A stretch of DNA of 47,092 nucleotides from Acidobacteriota bacterium. GTDB taxonomy: Bacteria > Acidobacteriota > Thermoanaerobaculia > Thermoanaerobaculales > Sulfomarinibacteraceae. Numbering within the stretch: the first letter of the stretch is position 1; each line of letters starts with the position of its first letter. The notes beneath the pieces are model-generated. The model saw only the letters and a list, made by a program, of their open reading frames with translations, made no database searches and was not told the origin of the DNA. This document shows, one piece after another, positions 36,437-43,550 of this stretch. The translations under genes and the position numbers were made by a program. The stretch lies in contig WGCW01000077.1 of NCBI GenBank assembly GCA_015493585.1, positions 1 to 47,092 on the forward strand. The letters are read 5' to 3'.

Positions 36437-37782
36437 GCGCTTTCCTTCTCAGCGTCTTCAACCTTCTGCGAGCCGCCGCTTCCCTCGTTGAGCTTGTACG
36501 TGTAATACAGCTCGAGCTGCCGGCCGAGGTAGTACTTCCACCGCGCGCAGTCCTTCTCCGGCATCTGGCCGAGCTTGGCCTTGATCCGGACATCGACGCA
36601 GCCACCCATGCAAATTGGCAGGTACCGGCACTCGAGGCACTCGGGATCGTTCTCGAAGCTCTCGGAGAGGTAGCGAATATAGAGCGGGCCAAAATCGATC
36701 GGCTCGGCCACGTTGCCCACAACCTGGTCAGGATTCCCGAGATGGTTCCAGCACTTGTAGAGCTCTCCCCCAGGGCCAACGACGTAGGCGCTCGTCGAGG
36801 TCGCACCGCAACCCGAGGAAATGTCGGGGTAGGCCGGCTCGACAACCCCCAGCCCGACGAGCTGCTCCTGGAGCTCATACTCCCGGTCCCAGAAATCTCC
36901 CTGCAGTAAACACTCCTCCTCGGAGCAACGACAGGAAGCGGAGAACTTGCGCACATAGCCGAAATACACGCTGAAAATTCCCGGGTCGAACCACGGATAC
37001 GACGAAAGCTGTTCGTAAAAGTGCCGCGCGTCCTCGACGTTCTCTCGGTCGACGTTGACGCGCAGCGCCACGGGCAGGATGCCCGCCGACTCCTCGAGTC
37101 GAGAAACGATGGTGTCGAAGCTCCCGGCGCCGCTGCGGTACGGCCGCCTCTGATTGTGCACCTCGCGTGGGCCGTCGAGCGTCACTTGGGCACTGGTTAC
37201 CTGCAAAGCCTTCAGCTTTTCCGCCACCGTCCGGCTGAGCAGCGTCCCGTTGGTGACGATGTCGGCCGTGTAACCGATCTTCTTGTCCTCGCACAGCGCG
37301 ATGAGCTTCGAGCTCAGCCGTTCGATGACCTCCAGGCACAGAAGCGGCTCGCCGCCGTACCAGGTCACGGAGACGCCGCGCATGCCGGCGTCGATTGCCT
37401 GGCGTGCGAAATCAACGACCTTGTCCTGAATCTCCTCGCTCATGACGCCCTTGGTCGGATTTTCAAAACAGTACTTGCACGCGAGATTGCAGTTGATCGT
37501 CGGGGCGATGGTGAGGCCGAGCCAGTTGCCGCCGTACTGCTGCACATGGCGGCGGATTCTGAGCACGGCGAGCTCGTCAAGTTCGTCGGGAATCACGAAG
37601 CCGCCCCGCTCGAGCTCGGCCAGCGTCTCGGAGTCCACCCGCGGCTCGCCGCCGGGTTCGAGGTTTTCCACCGCCGCCCTGATTTCCGCATCGACCACGG
37701 CGAGGCCGTTGCGCAGGGCGTTGTAGGCCAGGATCGAGCCGTCCTCCCCTTCAAAAAAGAAGTTATAGCGCGATGGTTTCAT
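36433..37782 (-). CDS. Radical SAM/SPASM peptide maturase
   Basis: ATG 37782 follows GGGAGGAATCA, 12 bases after the barrel gene's stop. The 449-residue enzyme has an N-terminal 85-residue region (YNFFFEGEDGSILAYNALRN; ELERGGFVIPDELDEL) typical of RiPP maturases and possibly a leader-binding fold. The radical SAM cluster motif is Cys98-x3-Cys102-x2-Cys105 (INCNLACKYCF), with GGE at 143-145. A SPASM-type C-terminus provides Cys325, 344, 382, 385, 391, 395 and 412 for auxiliary clusters, with three more Cys at 284, 286 and 291. Such enzymes install thioether or C-C links on ribosomal peptides. Two Cys peptides upstream are likely substrates. Confidence 0.9.
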   Translation of the reverse strand: MKPSRYNFFFEGEDGSILAYNALRNGLAVVDAEIRAAVENLEPGGEPRVDSETLAELERGGFVIPDELDELAVLRIRRHVQQYGGNWLGLTIAPTINCNLACKYCFENPTKGVMSEEIQDKVVDFARQAIDAGMRGVSVTWYGGEPLLCLEVIERLSSKLIALCEDKKIGYTADIVTNGTLLSRTVAEKLKALQVTSAQVTLDGPREVHNQRRPYRSGAGSFDTIVSRLEESAGILPVALRVNVDRENVEDARHFYEQLSSYPWFDPGIFSVYFGYVRKFSASCRCSEEECLLQGDFWDREYELQEQLVGLGVVEPAYPDISSGCGATSTSAYVVGPGGELYKCWNHLGNPDQVVGNVAEPIDFGPLYIRYLSESFENDPECLECRYLPICMGGCVDVRIKAKLGQMPEKDCARWKYYLGRQLELYYTYKLNEGSGGSQKVEDAEKESA

Positions 37783-37794
37783 TGATTCCTCCCT

Positions 37795-37964
37795 TCAGTC
37801 AAACAGCCAGGTCACCTTGACGAAGCCGATGGTCTGCCGCTCGGAGGAAAACGGCGTCCACGTCAGGTCCCGGTCGAGATCCCTCGAGTGCGTCAGGCCG
37901 ACGTAGATTCTGGTAAACGCGTTCCTGCGCCAGGTGAAGAGCAGGTTGATGTAATCGTAGGGGT
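37795..37964. repeat. Parent copy of the 170-base duplication
   Basis: The 3' end of the DUF5916 gene, repeated in direct orientation at 34535-34704 with three substitutions and no indel. The two copies bracket the maturase and exporter genes (about 3.1 kb). Confidence 0.92.
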
Positions 37965-40056
37965 TGTCGTAGCCGTAGTCGTAGAGCGACGCGCGGTCAT
38001 GGATGAAGAAGATCTTGAAGTTCGTGTGATCGTTGAAGACGTAGCGGACGACAGCTTCGTAGGAGCGCTGGGCGCGGTCGAGGGCGCCTGTATCCCGCTC
38101 CCGGAAGGTAAAGTCCGACGCGTTGAGCCGGATGGAGAACGGTCCCCAGCTCGAGTTCGCTCCCCAGGATACGGTCTTCTGGTCGACGACCCGGGGCGCC
38201 GAGCCGTAGAGGATCGAGTGACCGGTCGAGTAACTCACATACGGCTGAAACTTCGGGTGCTCCGACCACCCCACAGTCGCGTTGAGGGTATGGGTCGGAT
38301 AGATCACGCCGTCGAATTCCTCGTGGTCCTTTTGGTAGTACGCATTGACATTGAACTGATGCTCGAGCGTGACGCCGGCAAACGCGTAGGGAACCTGGTT
38401 GATCAGCACCGACCGGTAGTTGTAACGAAGTTGATAACCCACCTGGGCGGTGAAGCCCTTGACCAGCGGCTTGGACGTTTTGGGCTGGTACTCGAAGTTT
38501 TGGGAGACCTGGTAGCTCCGGAAGTCAACGCGCTCGAGGAATCCCGCATCGGTGCGGAAGTCCGGCGACAGCGCTTCGTACGACAGATACGTTTCGAAGT
38601 ACTGGCTCCACTTGTAGTCGAGGTCGAGCGATGCGCCGTTGCCGGTCTTGGTATCACCATGCGCCCGGGTCTGGGAGACGACGCCCTGGTAGGTGACGGT
38701 GAGCTTCTTCACGCGCTGCACGCCATCAATTGAGACGACGCGGTTGAAGCCGGAGCCGAAGTCCCGCTCGGTGACCATGGCGCCAATGAACGAGCCCTTC
38801 GGCTTCGTGTCCCACGTCGCCCGGAGGATGTGCCACCACGTGGTCCGCGCCCGCCCTTCCAGGCCGAAGCGCTCCGGCGGCACGTCCTGCTCGTTGGCCG
38901 AAATGCCGTACAGCCCGAGGCGCTTGCCCTTGGTCGAAAACTTCAGGCCCAGCTCCGGCTGGACGATGTTGCGGGTGTCGAGGAGATCGATCGGCGTCTT
39001 GAACGACTCCATGCCGTCCATGAAGAAGGGCCTTTTTTCGGGGAAAAACACCGGGTAACGGTTGTTGATCCGCTGGTAGGTGTCGTCGGCCTCGACCTCG
39101 GAGAAATCGGGATGGATCGTTGCCTTGACGCTGGTGTTGGAGGACGGAATCCACTCGCCGGTGATGCCGAACGTGCCCTGGGTCGAGCCCGTGGAGACCG
39201 CCGGATCGCTGCCCTCGCGATCCTTCGTGTCGATCCGTGAGACCACCCAGCTCGGAATCACCCGCCAGTGCTTCTGCGCGTGCGGCGGAGGCAGGTGCGT
39301 CAGAAGGATGCGGGCGTCGCCGTCCAACGGGTTGTTCGAGTTCCTGTTGAGGGGAAGCATCGAGTCCGCCTCGAAGAACTTCCGGGGAATAAACCGGGTG
39401 ATCGAAAAGAGCCACGTCCCGGCCCCATCCTGCGCGGCGTAGTTGATGCTGGCAAACGGAATCCGGATCTCGACCGTCCACCCTTTGGTATCGATGGTGC
39501 TGCCATGATCGAAAATCAGGTCGAAATCGCTGTTGAAATCGCCGCTCGCGAGGTCGACGGTGCCGTCGGTGACGTCGTTCATGGGCGAGACAGCAACCAT
39601 ATATTCCTGTTTGCCCGTACCGAAAGAATCAAGGTAAATCTCGACATGCTCGTCCAACCCTTGATCCCGGCGGTAGCGCGTCCGCCGGATCTGCTCCGGA
39701 TGCGGATCGAAGCAGCGCACGCCGACGATCAGCGCATCCTTGGTCGTGAACAGGTACAGCACCGTCCTGCGTGACGGCGGCGTGTTATCACCCGGGTCGG
39801 TTTGCACGAATCTATCCCAGCGGAACGCCTTCGCGTACTGCGGATCATCAAGCCTGCCGTCGATCTTCACCGGCCCCGGCAGGTAGGGGATATTCCAGGT
39901 CGGTAGCTTCCCGGCAGCCCGGCTGCCCGTTGGGACAAAGACGGCCGTGACGATGAGGAGCACCATGGTCAGACGGTCCGCCGCCGGGGAGTGGCCGCAG
40001 TGCCAAGAATGTCGCGGCGACCGGCCCGAAATCTGTCTCATCCACATCTCATCCAC
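37795..40056 (-). CDS. CBM9-like/DUF5916 outer-membrane barrel protein
   Basis: The frame opens at GTG 40056; ATG 40041 or ATG 39966 (MVLLIVTAVFVPTGSRAAG) are alternatives and none has a clear ribosome site. A signal peptide precedes a CBM9-like domain of about 200 residues (PGPVKIDGRLDDPQYAKAF; LYLFTTKDALIVGVRCFDP). The remaining 480 residues are DUF5916, alternating strands with aromatic girdle residues (KRPFFMDGMESF, YETYLSYEALSPDFR) ending VKVTWLFD, consistent with an outer-membrane beta-barrel. It lies between the two peptide genes and the maturase, so it may serve as outer-membrane exit or receptor for the product. That role is inference. Confidence 0.8.
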   Translation of the reverse strand: MDEMWMRQISGRSPRHSWHCGHSPAADRLTMVLLIVTAVFVPTGSRAAGKLPTWNIPYLPGPVKIDGRLDDPQYAKAFRWDRFVQTDPGDNTPPSRRTVLYLFTTKDALIVGVRCFDPHPEQIRRTRYRRDQGLDEHVEIYLDSFGTGKQEYMVAVSPMNDVTDGTVDLASGDFNSDFDLIFDHGSTIDTKGWTVEIRIPFASINYAAQDGAGTWLFSITRFIPRKFFEADSMLPLNRNSNNPLDGDARILLTHLPPPHAQKHWRVIPSWVVSRIDTKDREGSDPAVSTGSTQGTFGITGEWIPSSNTSVKATIHPDFSEVEADDTYQRINNRYPVFFPEKRPFFMDGMESFKTPIDLLDTRNIVQPELGLKFSTKGKRLGLYGISANEQDVPPERFGLEGRARTTWWHILRATWDTKPKGSFIGAMVTERDFGSGFNRVVSIDGVQRVKKLTVTYQGVVSQTRAHGDTKTGNGASLDLDYKWSQYFETYLSYEALSPDFRTDAGFLERVDFRSYQVSQNFEYQPKTSKPLVKGFTAQVGYQLRYNYRSVLINQVPYAFAGVTLEHQFNVNAYYQKDHEEFDGVIYPTHTLNATVGWSEHPKFQPYVSYSTGHSILYGSAPRVVDQKTVSWGANSSWGPFSIRLNASDFTFRERDTGALDRAQRSYEAVVRYVFNDHTNFKIFFIHDRASLYDYGYDNPYDYINLLFTWRRNAFTRIYVGLTHSRDLDRDLTWTPFSSERQTIGFVKVTWLFD

Positions 40057-40152
40057 CGGGCCATCGCGGGGAGCTCTCCCATTGCGTGGTCTCCGCGGCC
40101 ACGGCCCGCTTGGGCGCTCAGCATGGTCATCATCGTCGTCCTTTCTTGCGGC

Positions 40153-40341
40153 TCATCGCGGTGATCCGCCAGAGGGAGCCGGCGTTGGGGTTGGCGTTGG
40201 AGTCGGCCCTTTCGTCGGCGTCTTCTTCTTCGGTCTCACCAACGTTGCGCCCGCGTCACACGTGCATAAGTTTGAGCAATGAGACGTCGTGAGAGTCCGG
40301 CCTTCGAGCAGCGAGACAAGCGGATCTTTCAGCCATAACAT
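40153..40341 (-). CDS. Putative RiPP precursor peptide B, 62 aa
   Basis: ATG 40341 follows GGAGGTGATTC, among the strongest ribosome sites in the window. The peptide starts MLWLKDPLVSLLEG, has a Cys core HCSNLCTC (Cys22, 26, 28), then GATL (31-34), a basic run RPKKK, and a tail PTPTPTPTPAP ending SGGSPR. It shares residues at identical positions with peptide A: Trp3, Leu4, Asp6, Pro7, Leu11, Gly14, Gly31, Thr33, Leu34, Lys39, Lys40, Pro46 and the Pro-Thr tail. No signal peptide is present. It lies 96 bases before the barrel gene. Identity as precursor rests on context and paralogy, not on a known family. Confidence 0.75.
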   Translation of the reverse strand: MLWLKDPLVSLLEGRTLTTSHCSNLCTCDAGATLVRPKKKTPTKGPTPTPTPTPAPSGGSPR

Positions 40342-40582
40342 GAATCACCTCCAGTACGAAATCTCTCAGGCGCGCGTCGCCCTTACGGGGGCCCGACCCC
40401 GCAGCCAGGTACATTCCTCGGGGGTTCATGGCCGACCGTAAGACGTCAATTTCACCCCCTTCGACGCACGGCGTCTCGTCGCAGCGCGCACCTCCATTCC
40501 TGAGACCGAGCGTGTCCAATAAACAGCTCAGCTCACCGGGCACGCGCTTGAGAGGCTTCCGTGACCACCCTGTCGCCCCGAT

Positions 40583-40765
40583 TTATTTCTTGGGCGCCGG
40601 TGTGGGCGACGGAGTGGGGGTCGGCGTTGGGCGCTTGTGTTTGCCCTTCTTGTTTTTCAGAGTCAGCGTGTGCCCCTGCCCAACGCACTGACACTGCTTC
40701 TTCACGATCATACATGAATCGCCCCCGGCAGCCAGGTCCGAAACAGGATCACATAACCACTGCAT
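40583..40765 (-). CDS. Putative RiPP precursor peptide A, 60 aa
   Basis: The frame extends upstream to 40798, but ATG 40765 is chosen: AGAAGAGGTTGCC precedes it and the leader then aligns with peptide B. The peptide reads MQWLCDPVSDLAAGGD, a Cys core with Cys18, Cys25 and Cys27 (CQC), GHTLTL, a long basic stretch (KNKKGKHKR), and a tail PTPTPTPSPTPAPKK. A fourth Cys (Cys5) lies in the leader. Both peptides share a CxC pair at almost the same position and the same module order, so they are paralogues. It is the first gene of the putative operon, 241 bases before peptide B. Confidence 0.75.
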   Translation of the reverse strand: MQWLCDPVSDLAAGGDSCMIVKKQCQCVGQGHTLTLKNKKGKHKRPTPTPTPSPTPAPKK

Positions 40766-40810
40766 TGGCAACCTCTTCTCTGTCACCGGATGAACCAACC
40801 AACCTATCTA

Positions 40811-40832
40811 CGGGTTGACGCTTCTCAACCCG
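40811..40832 (-). repeat. Leader hairpin upstream of peptide A
   Basis: CGGGTTGA (40811-40818) and TCAACCCG (40825-40832) pair perfectly around a 6-base loop, about 45 bases before the peptide A start. It could be a leader structure of the peptide transcript or part of the decayed insertion sequence. No T-run follows. Confidence 0.45.
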
Positions 40833-40859
40833 CAGATACGAGAGTTCGATGATGTATGG

Positions 40860-40916
40860 CTATCGAGATACCACAGCTTTTAACGAGATGACTTGGCTAC
40901 GATCTCTTTCGCTCAT
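40860..40916 (-). pseudogene. Possible remnant of a transposase N-terminus, 18 codons
   Basis: ATG 40916 follows GGGAGCCAAC and opens MSERDRSQVISLKAVVSR before a TAG at 40860-40862. The pattern resembles the start of transposases of the ISNCY type, where a helix-turn-helix opens with a run such as RLxVIxxVV. It lies just inside what looks like the insertion-sequence left end (40985-41103). Homology over so few residues is weak and the frame after the stop is not transposase-like. Confidence 0.35.
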
Positions 40917-40984
40917 GTTGGCTCCCTTCACGTTTAAGGATTTATCTGGCCAGACGTTTATATTATGCAGCAGACCTTAGCTCG

Positions 40985-41103
40985 TGACAGGGGGTCAAAA
41001 TGTCTGATCATTGGCCGGACGGCGAGCTGCCGAAAAGCTGTGAATCCATTGGACATTCTCACACATTGCACGGAGGCGGGGGGGGTAATTTTGTCTGATC
41101 AGC
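40985..41103. mobile_element. Decayed insertion-sequence end (two 21-base repeats)
   Basis: GGGGGT-CAAAAT-GTCTGATCA (40990-41010) and GGGGGT-AATTTT-GTCTGATCA (41081-41101) are direct repeats with 17 of 21 bases equal, 91 bases apart. Short G-run plus TGTC repeats at an element end, followed inward by an AT-rich promoter-like stretch (TAATATAA) and a small ORF, is the layout of an IS left end. No right end or full transposase is visible. Confidence 0.5.
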
Positions 41104-41752
41104 GGAACGCGGAGGGTGACACGCCGAAGATCTCGTGAAAGACCCGCCGGAAGTAATGCACGTCCGAGAAACCAACGAGGCGTGCCGCTTCAGCCACGGT
41201 GCATCCGGCCGAAGGATCGGCAAGCATGACGAGAGTCCGGCGCAACCGCTCGGCCAGGATCATCTGGTGCGGCGTGGCGCCTCCCTCCTCGTGAAGCTTC
41301 GTGGTGAGGTGCGCCCGGCTCAGGCCGGCCTCCCGGGCGAGCCCGGAAACGGTCAGCTCCCGCAACTGGTCGAGGGGCAACGTGCGGAGCAGCGCCCGAA
41401 CGCTCGTCGCCAAGGGCTCGGGCCCGGCCGGCTCCCCCGCGCGGCAGATGGTCTCGGCAAGCAGGTTCCGCACTTCGTCTACCGGCTCACCGGCGCCACC
41501 TTGCGCGGCGCACTGTGTCTGGAGCGCACCGTACACCTCGAGGATCCTGCTCACCCCATGACCGGAGGTGATCGCAATCGCATACCGGGCCACGCCCAGC
41601 AAGAAGGGAGCCACCTCCCCATCGGCACGATGGCTGCACACGGTGGCGGCAACGTCCAGCGCACGCTCCCATGCGCGACCCTCCCTCGCCCCCCCGCACG
41701 TGCAGAGGTACTCCGCGAGCAAGGCCTCAATTTGATTCTCCGTGATCATCAT
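41099..41752 (-). CDS. AraC-family transcription regulator
   Basis: The start is ATG 41752 (MMITENQI), or GTG 41773; neither has a strong ribosome site. The 217-residue protein has an uncharacterised helical N-terminal half and a C-terminal AraC domain with two helix-turn-helices: LTVSGLAREAGLSRAHLTTK and TVAEAARLVGFSDVHYFRRV, then FHEIFGVSPSAFR. The stop TGA comes immediately after that motif and is part of the insertion-sequence repeat (TGATCAGAC), so the natural tail may have been cut by a few residues. It reads toward the peptide locus on the same strand and might regulate it; this is unproven. Confidence 0.8.
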   Translation of the reverse strand: MMITENQIEALLAEYLCTCGGAREGRAWERALDVAATVCSHRADGEVAPFLLGVARYAIAITSGHGVSRILEVYGALQTQCAAQGGAGEPVDEVRNLLAETICRAGEPAGPEPLATSVRALLRTLPLDQLRELTVSGLAREAGLSRAHLTTKLHEEGGATPHQMILAERLRRTLVMLADPSAGCTVAEAARLVGFSDVHYFRRVFHEIFGVSPSAFR

Positions 41753-41846
41753 GACCCCCGGGCAGTGAGACACCGGCGAACAACGCGCTGCTTCAAAAAG
41801 AGTCTACCAAATCGAAAGCTTCGCGAAGAACCGCTGGCCGTGCGCG

Positions 41847-42920
41847 TCATGCTCCTTGGTGCCGGCCTTCCGTAAGCCAGGCGGCAAAGACCTCGGCACG
41901 GGCGAAGTTGAGGATGGCCGCCGCTGGGATCCCGGCACGGGCCGCGATGGCACAGGCGTAGGCGTCGAAATCCAGGTGGGCCGGGGCGTGAGCGTCGGAG
42001 GCGAGGATCAGGGTACAGCCGGCCTCGTACGCCACGCGGGCGAGCTCCCAGTCGAGGTCCTGCCGGCGCGGAAACCCGTTGATCTCCACCGCAACGCCGT
42101 GCGCTGCGCAGGCGCCGAAGACCTGCTCCCACCGCGCCCGGATCCCCTGCCGCGCATTGAACAGCCGGCCCCGAGGATGGGCGAGAACCCGTACGCCAGG
42201 TGTCGCAATCGCCCGGAGCAGCCGCTGCGTCTGGTCGGGACCGGGCTCCAGCTTGCGGTGGACCGCTGCGATGACGAGGTCGAGCTCTGCGCGCTCGTCC
42301 GGCGAGAGATCGAGGCTCCCATCCTCGAGGATCTCCGCCTCAAGCCCCTGAAAGAGCACGAGCTCGTCACCCGACGTACGGTTCCACCGGTCGATCCGCC
42401 GCCGCTGGAGCCGCACCCCCTCCCGGTCGAGCCCGGACGCCACCTCGAGCCCGCGGGAGTGATCGGCGACGACCGCCCAGCTCGCCCCCCTGCGGCGGCA
42501 GACGCGAGCCATCGTCTCCAGGCTGCTCCGGCCATCGGAGGCCGTGGTGTGCCAGTGAAACGCCCCGCGCAGCCTGGAGGGTTGCAGATCCTCTGGACCG
42601 CCGTTGATGATTGAGGACACCTCCTCCCGGCTCAGGAAGCGCTCCCGCGTCGCACGGCGGCGGGGATGCCCCCCGGCGCTCAGCCGCTCGACCGCAGCCG
42701 CCAGCGCCCCGTCGCCCCGGCAGGCGGCGAGCTGCGAAATCAGGGGGCGCGCCCACGCCGGCGATCCGTCGAGCGCCTGGCGCCGGGCCGAGCCGGGAGC
42801 ATCGAGCGCGCGGTATCCCGCGTGGAGCAGCTCCAGCCGCCTCTCGGCGATCCGCTCGCGATCGGCAAGCGCAAACAGCGCCTCGGCCAGCGCGGCGTTA
42901 CTCGGTGCGTTCGGGCGCAT
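41847..42920 (-). CDS. PHP-domain metal phosphoesterase, PolX-C-like
   Basis: ATG 42920 (MRPNAPSNAAL) overlaps the upstream gene by 23 bases; its GGAGG abuts the ATG, so the exact start is uncertain. Residues 1-115 are helical and resemble the helix-hairpin-helix part of PolX. The PHP domain carries all the metal ligands: FHWHTTASDG, VVADHSRG, LVIAAVHRKL, LAHPRGRLFN and ASDAHAP. This matches the C-terminal PHP of bacterial DNA polymerase X, without any polymerase domain. A nuclease or phosphatase role is likely. Its product and the DUF6125 neighbour are coupled by overlap. Confidence 0.82.
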   Translation of the reverse strand: MRPNAPSNAALAEALFALADRERIAERRLELLHAGYRALDAPGSARRQALDGSPAWARPLISQLAACRGDGALAAAVERLSAGGHPRRRATRERFLSREEVSSIINGGPEDLQPSRLRGAFHWHTTASDGRSSLETMARVCRRRGASWAVVADHSRGLEVASGLDREGVRLQRRRIDRWNRTSGDELVLFQGLEAEILEDGSLDLSPDERAELDLVIAAVHRKLEPGPDQTQRLLRAIATPGVRVLAHPRGRLFNARQGIRARWEQVFGACAAHGVAVEINGFPRRQDLDWELARVAYEAGCTLILASDAHAPAHLDFDAYACAIAARAGIPAAAILNFARAEVFAAWLTEGRHQGA

Positions 42921-43431
42921 CCTCCGCAATCCTGAATTCCCAGCCGCAGGCCCGGTCCCCAACCGGATCGGGCGGGCAGTGCAGACACGTGGTCACGATC
43001 CTCGGATCGACCGTTCGCGCGAACGTCGAAAACTCGACGATGCCGACGCTCTTGCACGGAAAATCGGGAAGCCCCTTGCGCCGGCGGGTCTCCTGCACCC
43101 GGCACGAATCCATGAAGAACCGGAGCACCTTCCGATCCGGCGACCACTCCGCGTGCTGCCGGTTGATCGCCGCGTACATCCTCAGACGCAGCGCCTTCTC
43201 GAGCGCCTCGAGCCCGCCTCCCGGCTCGATGCCGAACGTCCGCATGATCCGGCCGGCCTCCACCGCGGCGAACCGCGCCCAGGATGCCGTGTCGAGCTCG
43301 ATGGCAACGTCCATCCCGTACCGCTCTTCAGCGGCCAGGAACCAGCACCCGTCATGGGCGAGCCAGTTCTTGGCGAACATATCGACCGCTTTGAGAAGCT
43401 CCTCCCGGGACATCTCGGAAAATGCGCTCAT
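42898..43431 (-). CDS. DUF6125-like cytosolic protein
   Basis: ATG 43431 follows GGAAGGAGGCACG. The 177-residue product starts MSAFSEMSREELLKAVDMFA and continues KNWLAHDGCWFLAAEERYGM, with several conserved Cys in the second half (DSCRVQ, CLHCPPDP, ACGWEF). This is the family annotated DUF6125, widespread in anaerobes and of unknown function; some members look like ligand-binding or Fe-S-containing proteins. The four-Cys set could bind metal. It heads a two-gene operon with the PHP gene. Confidence 0.65.
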   Translation of the reverse strand: MSAFSEMSREELLKAVDMFAKNWLAHDGCWFLAAEERYGMDVAIELDTASWARFAAVEAGRIMRTFGIEPGGGLEALEKALRLRMYAAINRQHAEWSPDRKVLRFFMDSCRVQETRRRKGLPDFPCKSVGIVEFSTFARTVDPRIVTTCLHCPPDPVGDRACGWEFRIAEDAPERTE

Positions 43432-43550
43432 CGTGCCTCCTTCCAGAGGCGAATGGTACTGTGTTTTTCAAGCCGCTGCACACGAGGGGGGATGGCATCC
43501 GGGGACCGGCGGCGGTGGCGCCCCGAGCGGGGGAGTGTTAGAAACGGGAT

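Noticed and set aside
24683-37782. Treating the PqqD-like gene and the SPASM maturase as one cluster
   Set aside because: They are 11 kb apart, on opposite strands, with unrelated operons and repeats between them; kept only as a weak in-trans hypothesis.
40256-40543. A 95-codon minus-strand frame with several Cys, considered as a third precursor peptide
   Set aside because: It lacks the shared leader and tail of peptides A and B, overlaps the start of B in another frame and has no ribosome site.
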